DNA of 64,000 nucleotides from [Pseudomonas] carboxydohydrogena. GTDB taxonomy: Bacteria; Pseudomonadota; Alphaproteobacteria; Rhizobiales; Xanthobacteraceae. The notes below the pieces were generated by a model, which was given only the letters and a program-made list of their open reading frames with translations, had not been told where the DNA came from and made no database searches. Of this stretch, positions 35,738-43,604 are shown piece by piece (positions within the stretch are counted from its first letter, which is position 1; the number at the start of each line of letters is the position of its first letter). The translations under genes and the position numbers were made by a program. The stretch covers positions 2,478,501-2,542,500 of the forward strand of contig NZ_CP113162.1 of assembly GCF_029030725.1 (NCBI RefSeq), given 5' to 3'.

Positions 35738-36980
35738 CAAGCCGACTTTCTCGATCGTTCTGGCAACCTATGGCCGTGGCCCGCATATCGCTCCAACGAT
35801 CGAGGCCGTGCTGCGCCAGGACTTTGATGACTTCGAACTCCTTGTGGTCGGCGACGGCTGCAAGGACGAAACTGAAGCTGTGGTACGGTCGTTTTCCGAC
35901 AGGCGGATTTCCTGGCACAATCTGCCGCAGAACATGGGGAGCCAGAGCTTTCCAAATAACGAAGGCATTCGCATCGCCCATGGCGAATGGATCGCCTATC
36001 TCGGCCACGACGACATCTGGACGCGCGATCATCTGTCCAGAATTCGCGCAGCCAGTCTTCACGACAAGGACGCCGACTTTGCCGTCTCCGGCTGCGTGTA
36101 TCATACGCCGCCCGGCACCGGCATCTATTACGTCCATGGCCTGTTCAAAGAGTCCGATAACATAGCCGGATATTTTTTCCCGCCCAGCTCTATCGCCCAT
36201 CGGCGCGACGTGACGGAGCGGATCGGCGCATGGCAGGATCCGCATTCGATCGCCAAGCCTGTCGATCATGATTTCACGTCGCGGGCCCTCAAGGCCGGGA
36301 TGAAATTCGTCTCCACCGGCATGATCACCGTCCATAAATTCGCCGCCGGTCACCGTTATCTGTCTTACCTGCGGGTGAACAGCGACGAGCAGCGCGACAT
36401 GCTGGCCGCGCTCGTCAACGGGACCGCGCCGGACCCTGCGGAAATCGCGGAAACGGCAATGAAGGCTGGTACCTTCATGCTGACCGACCCCACGGACTAC
36501 GAAAAAACATACAAGCCCGGGGTCGTGTTCGAGACAAACCGGCAGAACAAGGGCCTCTCACGGCCACCTTTGTCGCCATTGAATAAGCGCACCGTCATCG
36601 AACAAACGGGCGAAGCTCGCGCCCTCGACTGGCAGCACTTCGCGCATAAACAGCCTGAATTTCGCTGGTCCGGTCCAAATCCAAGACCGAAGATTCTGAT
36701 TCCCTACACCGGCCAGCGGGCACGCATTACACTTCAGGCGCTCACAAAGAATTTGGCCGGACTGACGATGTATGTCGAAGATCGCCGCGTCGAATCCCGC
36801 ATCAGGAAAGGCTTGTTCGGCAAATCGCGCATCAGGGCGGAGATTCCTCTGAAGGCTGACGATTACACAGTGTTGACTCTGGACAAACCGACGGTCCCTC
36901 TTTCCTCGCTCTACAAAGGCAAGGGCGACCAGCTAGTCGGAATCGCGATAGCGAGCATCGTACTGGACCCCATTTTCTGA
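35730..36980 (+). CDS. Family 2 glycosyltransferase with unassigned C-terminal domain
   Basis: 416 residues. The GT-A fold occupies 1 to about 230: FSIVLATYGRGPHIAPTIEAVL, then VVGDGCKDET, and the acidic metal motif in YLGHDDIW. Residues about 300-416 (RPKILIPYTGQRARITLQALT, EIPLKADDYTVLTL, GDQLVGIAIASIV) form an extra beta-rich part of no recognised family. Start ATG 35730 is inside the cupin gene. Together they look like a two-gene surface-polysaccharide cassette. Confidence 0.85.
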   Translation: MTDKPTFSIVLATYGRGPHIAPTIEAVLRQDFDDFELLVVGDGCKDETEAVVRSFSDRRISWHNLPQNMGSQSFPNNEGIRIAHGEWIAYLGHDDIWTRDHLSRIRAASLHDKDADFAVSGCVYHTPPGTGIYYVHGLFKESDNIAGYFFPPSSIAHRRDVTERIGAWQDPHSIAKPVDHDFTSRALKAGMKFVSTGMITVHKFAAGHRYLSYLRVNSDEQRDMLAALVNGTAPDPAEIAETAMKAGTFMLTDPTDYEKTYKPGVVFETNRQNKGLSRPPLSPLNKRTVIEQTGEARALDWQHFAHKQPEFRWSGPNPRPKILIPYTGQRARITLQALTKNLAGLTMYVEDRRVESRIRKGLFGKSRIRAEIPLKADDYTVLTLDKPTVPLSSLYKGKGDQLVGIAIASIVLDPIF

Positions 36981-37039
36981 ACAGCGGCTCGTTCGACGCT
37001 CCGGGTGACGAGCGGCAAAAATCATGCTGTAATTCAGCC

Positions 37040-37657
37040 ATGACGCAGAATCCCGATCTCGACCACTGGGAAGCCCGCTTCGCCTCGCCGGACTATCGCT
37101 TCGGCAAGGAGCCGAACGAATTCCTCGTACGCTGCAAGCCGCTGCTGCCGCGCACGGGAAAGGCTCTCGCGGTCGCCGACGGCGAAGGGCGCAACGGCGT
37201 CTGGCTGGCGATGCAGGGACTCGACGTCACCTCCACGGATTTTTCGCCGTCCGCGCAGGCCAAGGGCCGCAAGCTCGCGGCCGAGAACAATGTCACCGTC
37301 AACTTCGTCGAGGCCGATGCACACGAATGGCCCTACCCCGAGGAAGCCTTCGATGTCGTCGCGGAAATCTTCACCCAGTTCAGCACGCTAGGGAAGCGCC
37401 CGAAGAAATGGGCCGGGATGCGCCGCGCGCTCAAGCGCGGCGGCCTTTTGATCGTGCGGGGCTACACGCCGAAACAACTCGCCTACGCCACCGGCGGGCC
37501 GAAGAACATCGAGCAGCTCTACACCCGCGACCTGCTGGAGCGAACCTTCGGCGATTACAATGACGTCAGCATCGTCGAGGAAGAGCGAGAATTGCAGGAA
37601 GGCCCGGGCCATTCCGGCATGTCGGCCGTGATCGGACTGACGGCCCGCAAACCGTGA
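37040..37657 (+). CDS. Class I SAM-dependent methyltransferase (TehB-like)
   Basis: 205 residues, start MTQNPDLDHWEARFASPDYRFGKEPNEFL. The SAM site is VADGEGRNGVWLAMQG, where many relatives have GxGxGRN, followed by VTSTDFSPSA (acidic ribose ligand) and VEADAHEWPYPEEAFDVV. The layout matches small TehB/UbiE-like methyltransferases. The substrate is unknown. It lies 59 nt after the GT2 gene and 15 nt before the next small gene. Confidence 0.87.
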   Translation: MTQNPDLDHWEARFASPDYRFGKEPNEFLVRCKPLLPRTGKALAVADGEGRNGVWLAMQGLDVTSTDFSPSAQAKGRKLAAENNVTVNFVEADAHEWPYPEEAFDVVAEIFTQFSTLGKRPKKWAGMRRALKRGGLLIVRGYTPKQLAYATGGPKNIEQLYTRDLLERTFGDYNDVSIVEEERELQEGPGHSGMSAVIGLTARKP

Positions 37658-37672
37658 AGCGAGGATAGCGCC

Positions 37673-37873
37673 ATGAGCAACAATCCGCTGTCACTTCAGG
37701 AGATCGACCAGCGCATCGCCATCGCACGCGACAACATCCGCGAGATCACCGAACAGGCGGCGGCGGATTCCGGCGCAGCCGACGAAGCCCGCAATGCCGA
37801 CCGCATCGCCGAGCAGAACGACGAACTCGACCGGCTGATGAAACTGCGCGAGCAGCTTTTGCAGAAGAAATAG
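37673..37873 (+). CDS. Small coiled-coil protein
   Basis: 66-residue hydrophilic protein, starting MSNNPLSLQEIDQRIAIARDNIREITEQAA. Two amphipathic helices are separated by an Ala/Asp/Glu-rich turn (ADSGAADEARNAD). The heptad-like spacing of Ile/Leu suggests a helical hairpin or dimer. The C-terminus is basic (LLQKK). A GAGGATAGCGCC precedes ATG 37673. It is 15 nt from the methyltransferase and probably in the same unit. Function unknown. Confidence 0.75.
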   Translation: MSNNPLSLQEIDQRIAIARDNIREITEQAAADSGAADEARNADRIAEQNDELDRLMKLREQLLQKK

Positions 37874-38233
37874 CAACGCCGCTCACGGCACGATGGAGCG
37901 CACAACCACGGCGCGACGCCTGCGCCGAATCGTGCTCGCAGCCAAACAGCGTGATGGTCGAAAATTATATCGTACGCGCAATCCCGGCGACGCGGTGAAA
38001 CAACTCGTGAATGGGCCGGCGACGTTTCCGCATCAACGTGAAAAGCCAGAGCTATCAAAACGATGACGGCAACGGACCCTGTTCCACCGAGGCCAAATTC
38101 ATGAGTTCCATAAGGGAATTAGCCGCGAATTAGGAATTTGTTAACCACCCGCATCGACCCTTCATATTGCTGGGGCTAATCCGTTCAAATGTTCTCTCTG
38201 CCCGGGAGAACAGGTATCGATCGGGAGGTGTAG
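37874..38233. other. Intergenic stretch of 360 nt
   Basis: No gene seen. It holds a dyad, TGTTCTC (38190-38196) and GAGAACA (38206-38212) with a 9-nt spacer, 22 nt before the next start codon. It may be an operator or leader hairpin for the Fis-like gene. Confidence 0.5.
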
Positions 38234-38488
38234 ATGACCCAAGACTCATCCTTCCATGCGCCGGAATTGCCACGGCTAGACCCGGCAGCGGCACCTAACG
38301 AAGTCGTTCCATGGCTGATCGGATCGACGGTCGGAGAGATCGAGCGGGAGCTTGTCCTACAGACGCTGGCACGCTGCGATGGCAACCGGACCCGCGCGGC
38401 GCGTGTCCTCGGCGTTTCGGTGCGGACGCTGCGCAACAAGATCAGGCAATATTCGTCGGACGGGATCGAGGTGCCGGGCGCAGGCTGA
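38234..38488 (+). CDS. Orphan Fis-type helix-turn-helix protein
   Basis: 84 residues from ATG 38234, behind GGGAGGTGTAG. Residues 33-74 (VGEIERELVLQTLARCDGNRTRAARVLGVSVRTLRNKIRQY) are a complete HTH_8 Fis-family DNA-binding domain, as found at the C-terminus of NtrC and FlbD-type activators. The AAA+ and receiver domains of such activators are absent. It may be a free-standing nucleoid or regulatory protein. The neighbours do not point to a target. Confidence 0.85.
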   Translation: MTQDSSFHAPELPRLDPAAAPNEVVPWLIGSTVGEIERELVLQTLARCDGNRTRAARVLGVSVRTLRNKIRQYSSDGIEVPGAG

Positions 38489-38512
38489 TTTATCCAGAAT
38501 GCGCCTGACACG

Positions 38513-38947
38513 TCACCTCTTGGGACATTCCTTGTACCCGAACTCGTCGATGATCCTTGCACCGGAGATCGCGCTGAATTCAAGTTTGTCCATATAGCCC
38601 TTGGCGAGGACATACTGCCGGAGCTTCGGATTGTAGGCGTCCAGCATTCGCTGGGTCGAACCCTGGTTGATGGTGTTGCGGTTCACCCCGCGGCCATGGC
38701 CAGCGTGAAACAACAGTCGCGCGCCGCGCTCGACGCAGACATTGCGCACACCGAGAAACAGCGTGCAGTTCGACTGACAGTGGCCGCGAATCCGGAACAG
38801 TTCGCCGCTCGCGTTGGCGCGGGCGATGGCGGGCGCGAAATTCTCGTACCAGCCGCCCTTGGAAAAACGGTCGGAGGTGTCCGCGCGCGCGGCGGCAAGA
38901 GGAGCGGCCAGCATCACAAATGCGAAAGCGAAAACGCGTCTCATCAA
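38513..38947 (-). CDS. Exported protein, possibly a remote ClpP/crotonase-fold relative
   Basis: 144 residues. Signal peptide 1-22 (MMRRVFAFAFVMLAAPLAAARA). The centre reads ELFRIRGHCQSNCTLFLGVRNVCVERGARLLFHAGHG. The pattern C-x-S-x-C followed after about 20 residues by LxFHAG resembles exported serine-protease-like proteins of COG3904, where the Ser and His would be catalytic. The match is by eye only. Four cysteines could form disulfides. It diverges from the alpha/beta hydrolase gene across 223 nt. Confidence 0.7.
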   Translation of the reverse strand: MMRRVFAFAFVMLAAPLAAARADTSDRFSKGGWYENFAPAIARANASGELFRIRGHCQSNCTLFLGVRNVCVERGARLLFHAGHGRGVNRNTINQGSTQRMLDAYNPKLRQYVLAKGYMDKLEFSAISGARIIDEFGYKECPKR

Positions 38948-39170
38948 ATCCCTCCCCGGCTTTTGATCCCTCGCCCCATTCTGTTCGGCAATGGCCCCTT
39001 TCGCAACCGCTCAACAGGAGACATCCCTCGCGGATCATCCTGGCAGCGGCAGCATCCTGCCGATTTATTCCCTCGCTCACCCTCACAAAAATCTCACCGC
39101 GCGCGATTTTGGTGTCATGTTAGCTTTCTCGCCGAGCGGCCCGTCAAGCGGCCGCCCTGGGAGAGACAAC

Positions 39171-40226
39171 ATGAAATTACTCCATGCCTGTGTCGCGATG
39201 ACGTTAGCTTCCTTTTCACTCGGCGCCGCCGGGGCCACCGATTATCCCGCGCCGAAGCAAGGCGACTTCATCGCCAGGAATTTCAAATTCCACACCGGCG
39301 AGATCATGCCGGAGTTGAAGCTGCATTATGCGACCGTGGGCGAGCCGACCGGCCAGCCGGTGCTGGTGTTGCACGGCTCCGGCGGCAGCGCCGCGACCAT
39401 GCTGACGCCGGCCTTCGCTGGAGAATTGTTCGGCCCCGGCCAGCCGCTCGACGCCACCAAATACTACATCATCATCCCGGACGGCATCGGCCACGGCAAA
39501 TCCGCCAAGCCCTCCGACGGCATGAAGACCGCGTTTCCGAAGTACGACTACGACGACATGGTCGAGGCGCAATACCAGCTCGTCACGCAGGGGCTTGGCG
39601 TGAAGCACCTGCGCCTCATCATCGGTAATTCGATGGGCGGCATGCACACCTGGCTGTGGGGCGAGAAATATCCAGCCTTCGCGGATGCGCTGGTGCCGAT
39701 GGCCTCGCAGCCGACCGAGATGGCGGCACGCAACTGGCTTTTGCGCCGCGCGATGCTGGAGACGATCCGCAACGATCCGGGCTACATGAACGGCAACTAC
39801 ACCACCCAGCCGCCGATGATCAAATACGCGGTGGCGGCGTTCGGCCTCGCCTCGGCGGGCGGCACGCTCGGCTACCAGACGCTCGCACCGACCGGCGAGA
39901 AGGCCGACAAAATGTACGACGCGCGCATCAACGGGCCGTTCCATGCCGACGCCAACGACTTCGTCTACCAGTGGGATGCCTCGCACGACTTCAATCCATC
40001 CGCGGCGCTCGACAAGATCGTGGCTCCCGTGCTGCTCATCAACGCGGCCGACGACGAACGTAACCCGCCCGAGACCGGCGTGACGGAAGCCGCGATGAAG
40101 CGCGTGAAGAACGGAAAGATCTATCTCATTCTGGCGAGCACCGAGACGCGCGGCCACTCCACCACGGCGAATGCGAAATTCTACAGCCAGCAGTTGGCCG
40201 ACTTCATTGCCGCGACGGCGAAGTAA
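39171..40226 (+). CDS. Exported alpha/beta hydrolase (MetX/homoserine acetyltransferase-like)
   Basis: 351 residues from ATG 39171. A signal peptide (MKLLHACVAMTLASFSLGAAGA) predicts a periplasmic place, unlike cytoplasmic MetX. The fold has the oxyanion region VLHGSGGS, the nucleophile elbow GNSMGGMH, an acid in INAADDERNPP and the His in ETRGHST. This group is annotated as alpha/beta hydrolases related to homoserine acetyltransferase; the real substrate is unknown. It is a single gene followed by a strong terminator. Confidence 0.88.
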   Translation: MKLLHACVAMTLASFSLGAAGATDYPAPKQGDFIARNFKFHTGEIMPELKLHYATVGEPTGQPVLVLHGSGGSAATMLTPAFAGELFGPGQPLDATKYYIIIPDGIGHGKSAKPSDGMKTAFPKYDYDDMVEAQYQLVTQGLGVKHLRLIIGNSMGGMHTWLWGEKYPAFADALVPMASQPTEMAARNWLLRRAMLETIRNDPGYMNGNYTTQPPMIKYAVAAFGLASAGGTLGYQTLAPTGEKADKMYDARINGPFHADANDFVYQWDASHDFNPSAALDKIVAPVLLINAADDERNPPETGVTEAAMKRVKNGKIYLILASTETRGHSTTANAKFYSQQLADFIAATAK

Positions 40227-40270
40227 GGCGGTATCGATTCCGGTACCGCAAACTTTTCAAAGTCTTTCTC

Positions 40271-40298
40271 AAAGCCCCGGTTTTGGCCGGGGCTTTTT
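40271..40298 (+). terminator. Rho-independent terminator after the hydrolase gene
   Basis: Stem AAAGCCCCGG / CCGGGGCTTT with a short loop and T-run. Confidence 0.92.
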
Positions 40299-40398
40299 GC
40301 TGGCCGGAGGCGAAACAAGGCCGCCCTTTGTGTCCGGCACCTTGCCGGAATCATTCTTCTCGGCATAGTCGGGATCAGGATTCCCCGGCAGGTGACGC

Positions 40399-41079
40399 AT
40401 GAAATATCTGACCCACCCGCTTACCATAGCGATCCTGCTGGCGTTCAATGGCGGCGTCGTCGATACCGCAGGCTTTCTCGGCCTGCACGGGCTGTTCGTC
40501 GCCCACGTCACCGGCAACTTCGTCACCATGGGGGCCGCGATCATCGGCGGCGGTCATGGGTTCATCGGCAAACTGCTGGCGCTGCCGGAATTCGTCGTCA
40601 TCGTGGCGCTCGCCCGCCTCGCAGGCACCGCGATGCGGCGGCGGAACTGGCCCGCGATGCCGATCCTGTTCGTCATCAAGATCCTGTTCCTGATCGTCTT
40701 CGCCATCATGGCAATCTGGCACGGACCATTCTCCGATGGCGACGCGCCGATCGCGCTGTGGACGGGCGCCGCCGGCGTCGCCGCGATGGCGATGCAGACG
40801 GCCGTGCAGCGCGTCCACCTCGCGGACATGCCGCCCTCAACCATGATGACCGGCTCCACCGTGCAGGCGACGCTGGACGCCGTCGATCTCCTGACCCGCG
40901 CCCATCCCGAGCAGAAAGCCGCGACCCGCGCGCGATTCAACCGGCTGTGCTGCACCATCTTCGCCTTCGCCTGCGGCTGCGCGATTTCGGCGCTGCTGTT
41001 TTCCTATGTCGGGTTCTGGTGCCTGCTGCTGGCCGTGTTCGTCGCCATCTGCACCACCGACCTGCAATCGTCGCGCTAG
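40399..41079 (+). CDS. DUF1275 (YoaK) family membrane protein
   Basis: 226 residues with about six membrane helices. The N-terminus (LAFNGGVVDTAGFLGLHGLFVAHVTGNFVTMG) is the DUF1275 signature, including the conserved D, HVTGN and glycine pattern. ILFVIKILFLIVFAIMAI, AAGVAAMAMQTAVQR and ACGCAISALLFSYVGFWCLLLAVF follow. It is probably an inner-membrane transporter-like protein with no assigned substrate. Start ATG 40399 follows AGGTGACGC. Confidence 0.92.
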   Translation: MKYLTHPLTIAILLAFNGGVVDTAGFLGLHGLFVAHVTGNFVTMGAAIIGGGHGFIGKLLALPEFVVIVALARLAGTAMRRRNWPAMPILFVIKILFLIVFAIMAIWHGPFSDGDAPIALWTGAAGVAAMAMQTAVQRVHLADMPPSTMMTGSTVQATLDAVDLLTRAHPEQKAATRARFNRLCCTIFAFACGCAISALLFSYVGFWCLLLAVFVAICTTDLQSSR

Positions 41080-41152
41080 AACAGAATCACGGGAAATCCT
41101 TGCGTCCCGCCATTTCCGATTGCAGACTGCCGCCTCTCGTGGGGGCGCGAGT

Positions 41153-41743
41153 GTGGACAGGACCGTATTATCCGGCATCGTGATCGCGGCACTGGCAGCC
41201 ATGACGGCGGCGTGCGGCACGCGCGATCCATCCGTCTTCCAGAACGACACCAACACCGCCGCCGCAGGCAATTGGCGGATCGAGCGCACGCCCGACCGCA
41301 TTACCGGCGTGCCGCTGCCGAGCGCGCAGCTTGCGACGACACAGTCGTCCAACAGCGCGGTGCAGAATTCAAAGCCCGCAATGATCCAGCTCACCTGCTT
41401 TGAGGGCAGGCCGATCGTCCGCTTCTCGTTCGAATTCCGGATCGGCAGCGATCTCAATTCGGTGCTGGGCTATCGGTTCGACGACAGGCCCGGGCATGAC
41501 AACGTGCCCTCCCGCGTGCTGCTCGGCTACAAAGTCATCGTGATCGAGGATGGCGCGGCGGTCGCGCAATTCACGCAAGAACTGGCGTCGTCGAAATCGC
41601 TGGTGGTGAGGATCAGGTCCTTGAATGCGGGCCGCACGGTGGCGGACTTCCAGACGGATGGCGGCAAGGCCGCGATCGATGCGGTTCTCGCAAATTGTCC
41701 CGCAGCGGCCGGGCCGGTGCGGGACAACAGAGCGAAATCGTAG
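41153..41743 (+). CDS. Probable lipoprotein or exported protein, unknown function
   Basis: 196 residues from GTG 41153. The N-terminus (GIVIAALAAMTAACGTRD) is a signal peptide with a Cys at a possible lipobox (TAAC), though the -3 residue is not the usual Leu. The rest (GNWRIERTPDRITGVPLPSAQL, PAMIQLTCFEGRPIVRFSFEF, GSDLNSVLGYRFD) has alternating strands like a beta-sandwich. No family was recognised. A GTG at 41151 is in another frame. It precedes the bfr gene in convergent orientation. Confidence 0.72.
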   Translation: MDRTVLSGIVIAALAAMTAACGTRDPSVFQNDTNTAAAGNWRIERTPDRITGVPLPSAQLATTQSSNSAVQNSKPAMIQLTCFEGRPIVRFSFEFRIGSDLNSVLGYRFDDRPGHDNVPSRVLLGYKVIVIEDGAAVAQFTQELASSKSLVVRIRSLNAGRTVADFQTDGGKAAIDAVLANCPAAAGPVRDNRAKS

Positions 41744-41777
41744 CGCGGCGAAATCGCCGCGCGCGTGCGTGAAGCGA

Positions 41778-42278
41778 TCAGCCTTCGCCCGGGGGATTCT
41801 CGTCGCCGATATGGCCCATATGCTTCTGTTCGTAGAGCTGCAAGCCGATCCGGCCGACCAGATCGAGCTGGGTTTCGAGGAAGTCGATATGGCCTTCCTC
41901 GTCCTTCATCAGCGACTCGAACAGGTCGCGCGACACGTAATCCTTGACGCTGTGGCAGTAGGTGGCGGCCTCCTGATAGAGGTTGCGCGCTCCATGCTCG
42001 GCAGCGAGGTCGCACTCCAGGATTTCCTTGACGTTCTGGCCGATGCGCAACGGGTCCAGAACCTGCATGTTCGGGAACCCCTCGAGGAAAAGGATCCGAT
42101 CGGTGAACCGGTCGGCGTGGTTCATCTCCTCGATCGATTCCTTGCGCCACTGCTTGGCCATTTCCTTCAGGCCCCAATTGTCCAGCAGGCGGAAATGAAG
42201 CCAGTACTGGCTGATGGCCGTGAGTTCGCTCCGCAGACCCTTGTTCAGATAGTCGACAACCTTCGGATCACCCTTCAT
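41778..42278 (-). CDS. bfr: Bacterioferritin
   Basis: Haem-containing 24-subunit iron store with ferroxidase activity. It has 166 residues. Start [32 protein letters not shown], behind GAGGAG; a GTG two codons earlier is less likely. Ferroxidase ligands are present: E in RSELTAI, the EEMNHADRF segment, E in [11 protein letters not shown], and [10 protein letters not shown]. The haem-binding Met lies at M52-like DRILFLEG spacing. An Irr-type element is 36-52 nt upstream of the start and bfd is next upstream on the same strand. Confidence 0.96.
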   Translation of the reverse strand: MKGDPKVVDYLNKGLRSELTAISQYWLHFRLLDNWGLKEMAKQWRKESIEEMNHADRFTDRILFLEGFPNMQVLDPLRIGQNVKEILECDLAAEHGARNLYQEAATYCHSVKDYVSRDLFESLMKDEEGHIDFLETQLDLVGRIGLQLYEQKHMGHIGDENPPGEG

Positions 42279-42313
42279 AGCCACTCCTCATTTCTAAACG
42301 GGCTGAAACCTAG

Positions 42314-42330
42314 TTTAGAATGTTTCTAAA
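42314..42330. promoter_or_regulatory. Irr-type iron control element upstream of bfr
   Basis: TTTAGAATGTTTCTAAA is a perfect 7-3-7 inverted repeat identical to the ICE pattern bound by Irr in rhizobia. An extra TTCTAAA half-site is at 42292-42298. Irr would repress bfr when haem and iron are low. Confidence 0.88.
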
Positions 42331-42404
42331 TGAGATTTGGAGGCGGGGCAAGCCGACACATCCGCACATGAATTTGCAGGGACAGGACACGAAAGCCGGA
42401 AGAA

Positions 42405-42674
42405 TCAGGCGGCTTCGTCCAGCGGGGCTTTTTCAGCGGAATCGGTGTTATCTGCCGCAACCGCGGTATGCGGGCAGCCTGCGCAGCAGGATTTCGCGCA
42501 GGCACCGAGGGCTTCGTCCATGATCTTGCGGATGGTGCGGGCGCAACGGCCGCACTGGGCGCTGCAACCGAGGCAGCCATAGACCTGTCCTGCCGTCCGG
42601 GGAGGCTGCTGTGTGTCGGTCACGACACCGCGAACATCGTGGTCGCTCAACACATTGCAGGAACAGACGATCAT
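42405..42674 (-). CDS. bfd: Bacterioferritin-associated ferredoxin
   Basis: 89 residues. MIVCSCNVLSDHDVRGVV followed by CLGCSAQCGRCARTIRKIM gives the four 2Fe-2S Cys ligands of Bfd (CxC and the later CX2C pattern). It reduces the ferric core of bacterioferritin to release iron. The C-terminal CAKSCCAGCPHTAV adds more cysteines, an extension seen in related species. The exact start is uncertain: ATG 42674 fits the family, ATG 42686 or 42719 are in frame. It lies upstream of bfr on the same strand. Confidence 0.92.
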   Translation of the reverse strand: MIVCSCNVLSDHDVRGVVTDTQQPPRTAGQVYGCLGCSAQCGRCARTIRKIMDEALGACAKSCCAGCPHTAVAADNTDSAEKAPLDEAA

Positions 42675-43032
42675 CAGCACCAACATTGGCGTTAAGAAAG
42701 GTCCTCTCCGATATGTCATCCTCCCTGACCGGATGCAAAAGCAAAACGGCCAGTTTCAAGCTATTCCAAACTGACCGTTGATCAGACCCTCGCCCGCCTG
42801 CTCGCCCCGCTTCCCTTGGCTCCGTTCCCGGAAAATTGGCGGCCCCGATCAACAATCATGGACGAGTGTTACGGCAAAACTGCATGCCTTTCCGAAAACT
42901 AAACAATTCCAATCATTTAAATTATCCCCAGCGTTAACGCATTGGCGTTTTCTTAACCGCTTGATCGCATTTTGGTCACATAGGGCACGTACTTCGCGCC
43001 TGCACAAACCCCGAAATACCGAAGTGAGGATC
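42675..43032. other. Divergent intergenic region between bfd and a small exported protein
   Basis: No gene seen in 358 nt. It holds a dyad at 42747-42777 (CAGTTT ... AAACTG) whose core TTTCAAGCTATTCCAAA looks like a degenerate Irr element. This could control bfd. Confidence 0.45.
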
Positions 43033-43389
43033 ATGCGGATACTTCCGATTGCTATCGCTGTTGCCCTGATGTCGATGAGTGCACCCGTCCTCGCACAGGA
43101 AGCATCGGTCAAACCCGCCAAGGTCTCCGTCCTTCGCATCGCGATGAGCGAGGTGGCGATCATGCGCTGCCACGCAGCCCTCAAGCTCAAGGCCGAGCAG
43201 GAGAAGTACTGGCCGGCGGTCGTCGCCGCCCTGCGCTCCCTGTCGCGCGGACCAGTCACCGAGGACGCCGTTCGCCGCGCCGCCCCGGCCGTCACGCCGC
43301 TGCTGGCAACGCTGGATGACCGGCAGCGCGAGGTCGCCATGAACTTCGCCCAGCGCGCCGGCCTCACCCAGTACGCTTCGCTGTTCTGA
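43033..43389 (+). CDS. Small exported helical protein (CpxP/Spy-like layout)
   Basis: 118 residues from ATG 43033. Signal peptide 1-23 (MRILPIAIAVALMSMSAPVLAQE). The mature part is helical with CHAALKLKAEQEKYWPAVVAALRSLSR and TLDDRQREVAMNFAQRAGL, a spacing like that of LTxxQ-type periplasmic chaperones, though the exact LTxxQ motifs are not evident. One Cys is present. GTGAGGATC precedes the start. A hairpin terminator follows. Confidence 0.75.
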   Translation: MRILPIAIAVALMSMSAPVLAQEASVKPAKVSVLRIAMSEVAIMRCHAALKLKAEQEKYWPAVVAALRSLSRGPVTEDAVRRAAPAVTPLLATLDDRQREVAMNFAQRAGLTQYASLF

Positions 43390-43422
43390 TATTTTCCGCA
43401 TCGCCTTGCGCGATGTCCGATC

Positions 43423-43475
43423 CGGCTCCGGCGCTGTGCATTGCAATCGGCACAGCTTCGGAGCCGAATTTATTT
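43423..43475 (+). terminator. Long hairpin, probable terminator
   Basis: A 17-bp stem with two mismatches (CGGCTCCG..GCTGTGC pairs with GCACAGC..CGGAGCCG; loop about 10 nt) is followed by AATTTATTTC. It lies between the small exported protein gene and the CLC gene. Confidence 0.65.
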
Positions 43476-43604
43476 CGGGATACGAGACATCGTAGCCCTT
43501 TTGATGAAAATATCGTCATCGCCGCGAAGAACGGCATGGCGTTTTCGGTAAGCGCGATGCATGACACGAGCGGAATTTCAGTCCATCGCCACTGACGACG
43601 TGAC

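Noticed and set aside
38183-38196. Possible LexA box (GTTC repeated)
   Set aside because: The spacing is 4 nt, not the 7 nt of alphaproteobacterial GTTC-N7-GTTC sites, and the neighbours are not repair genes.
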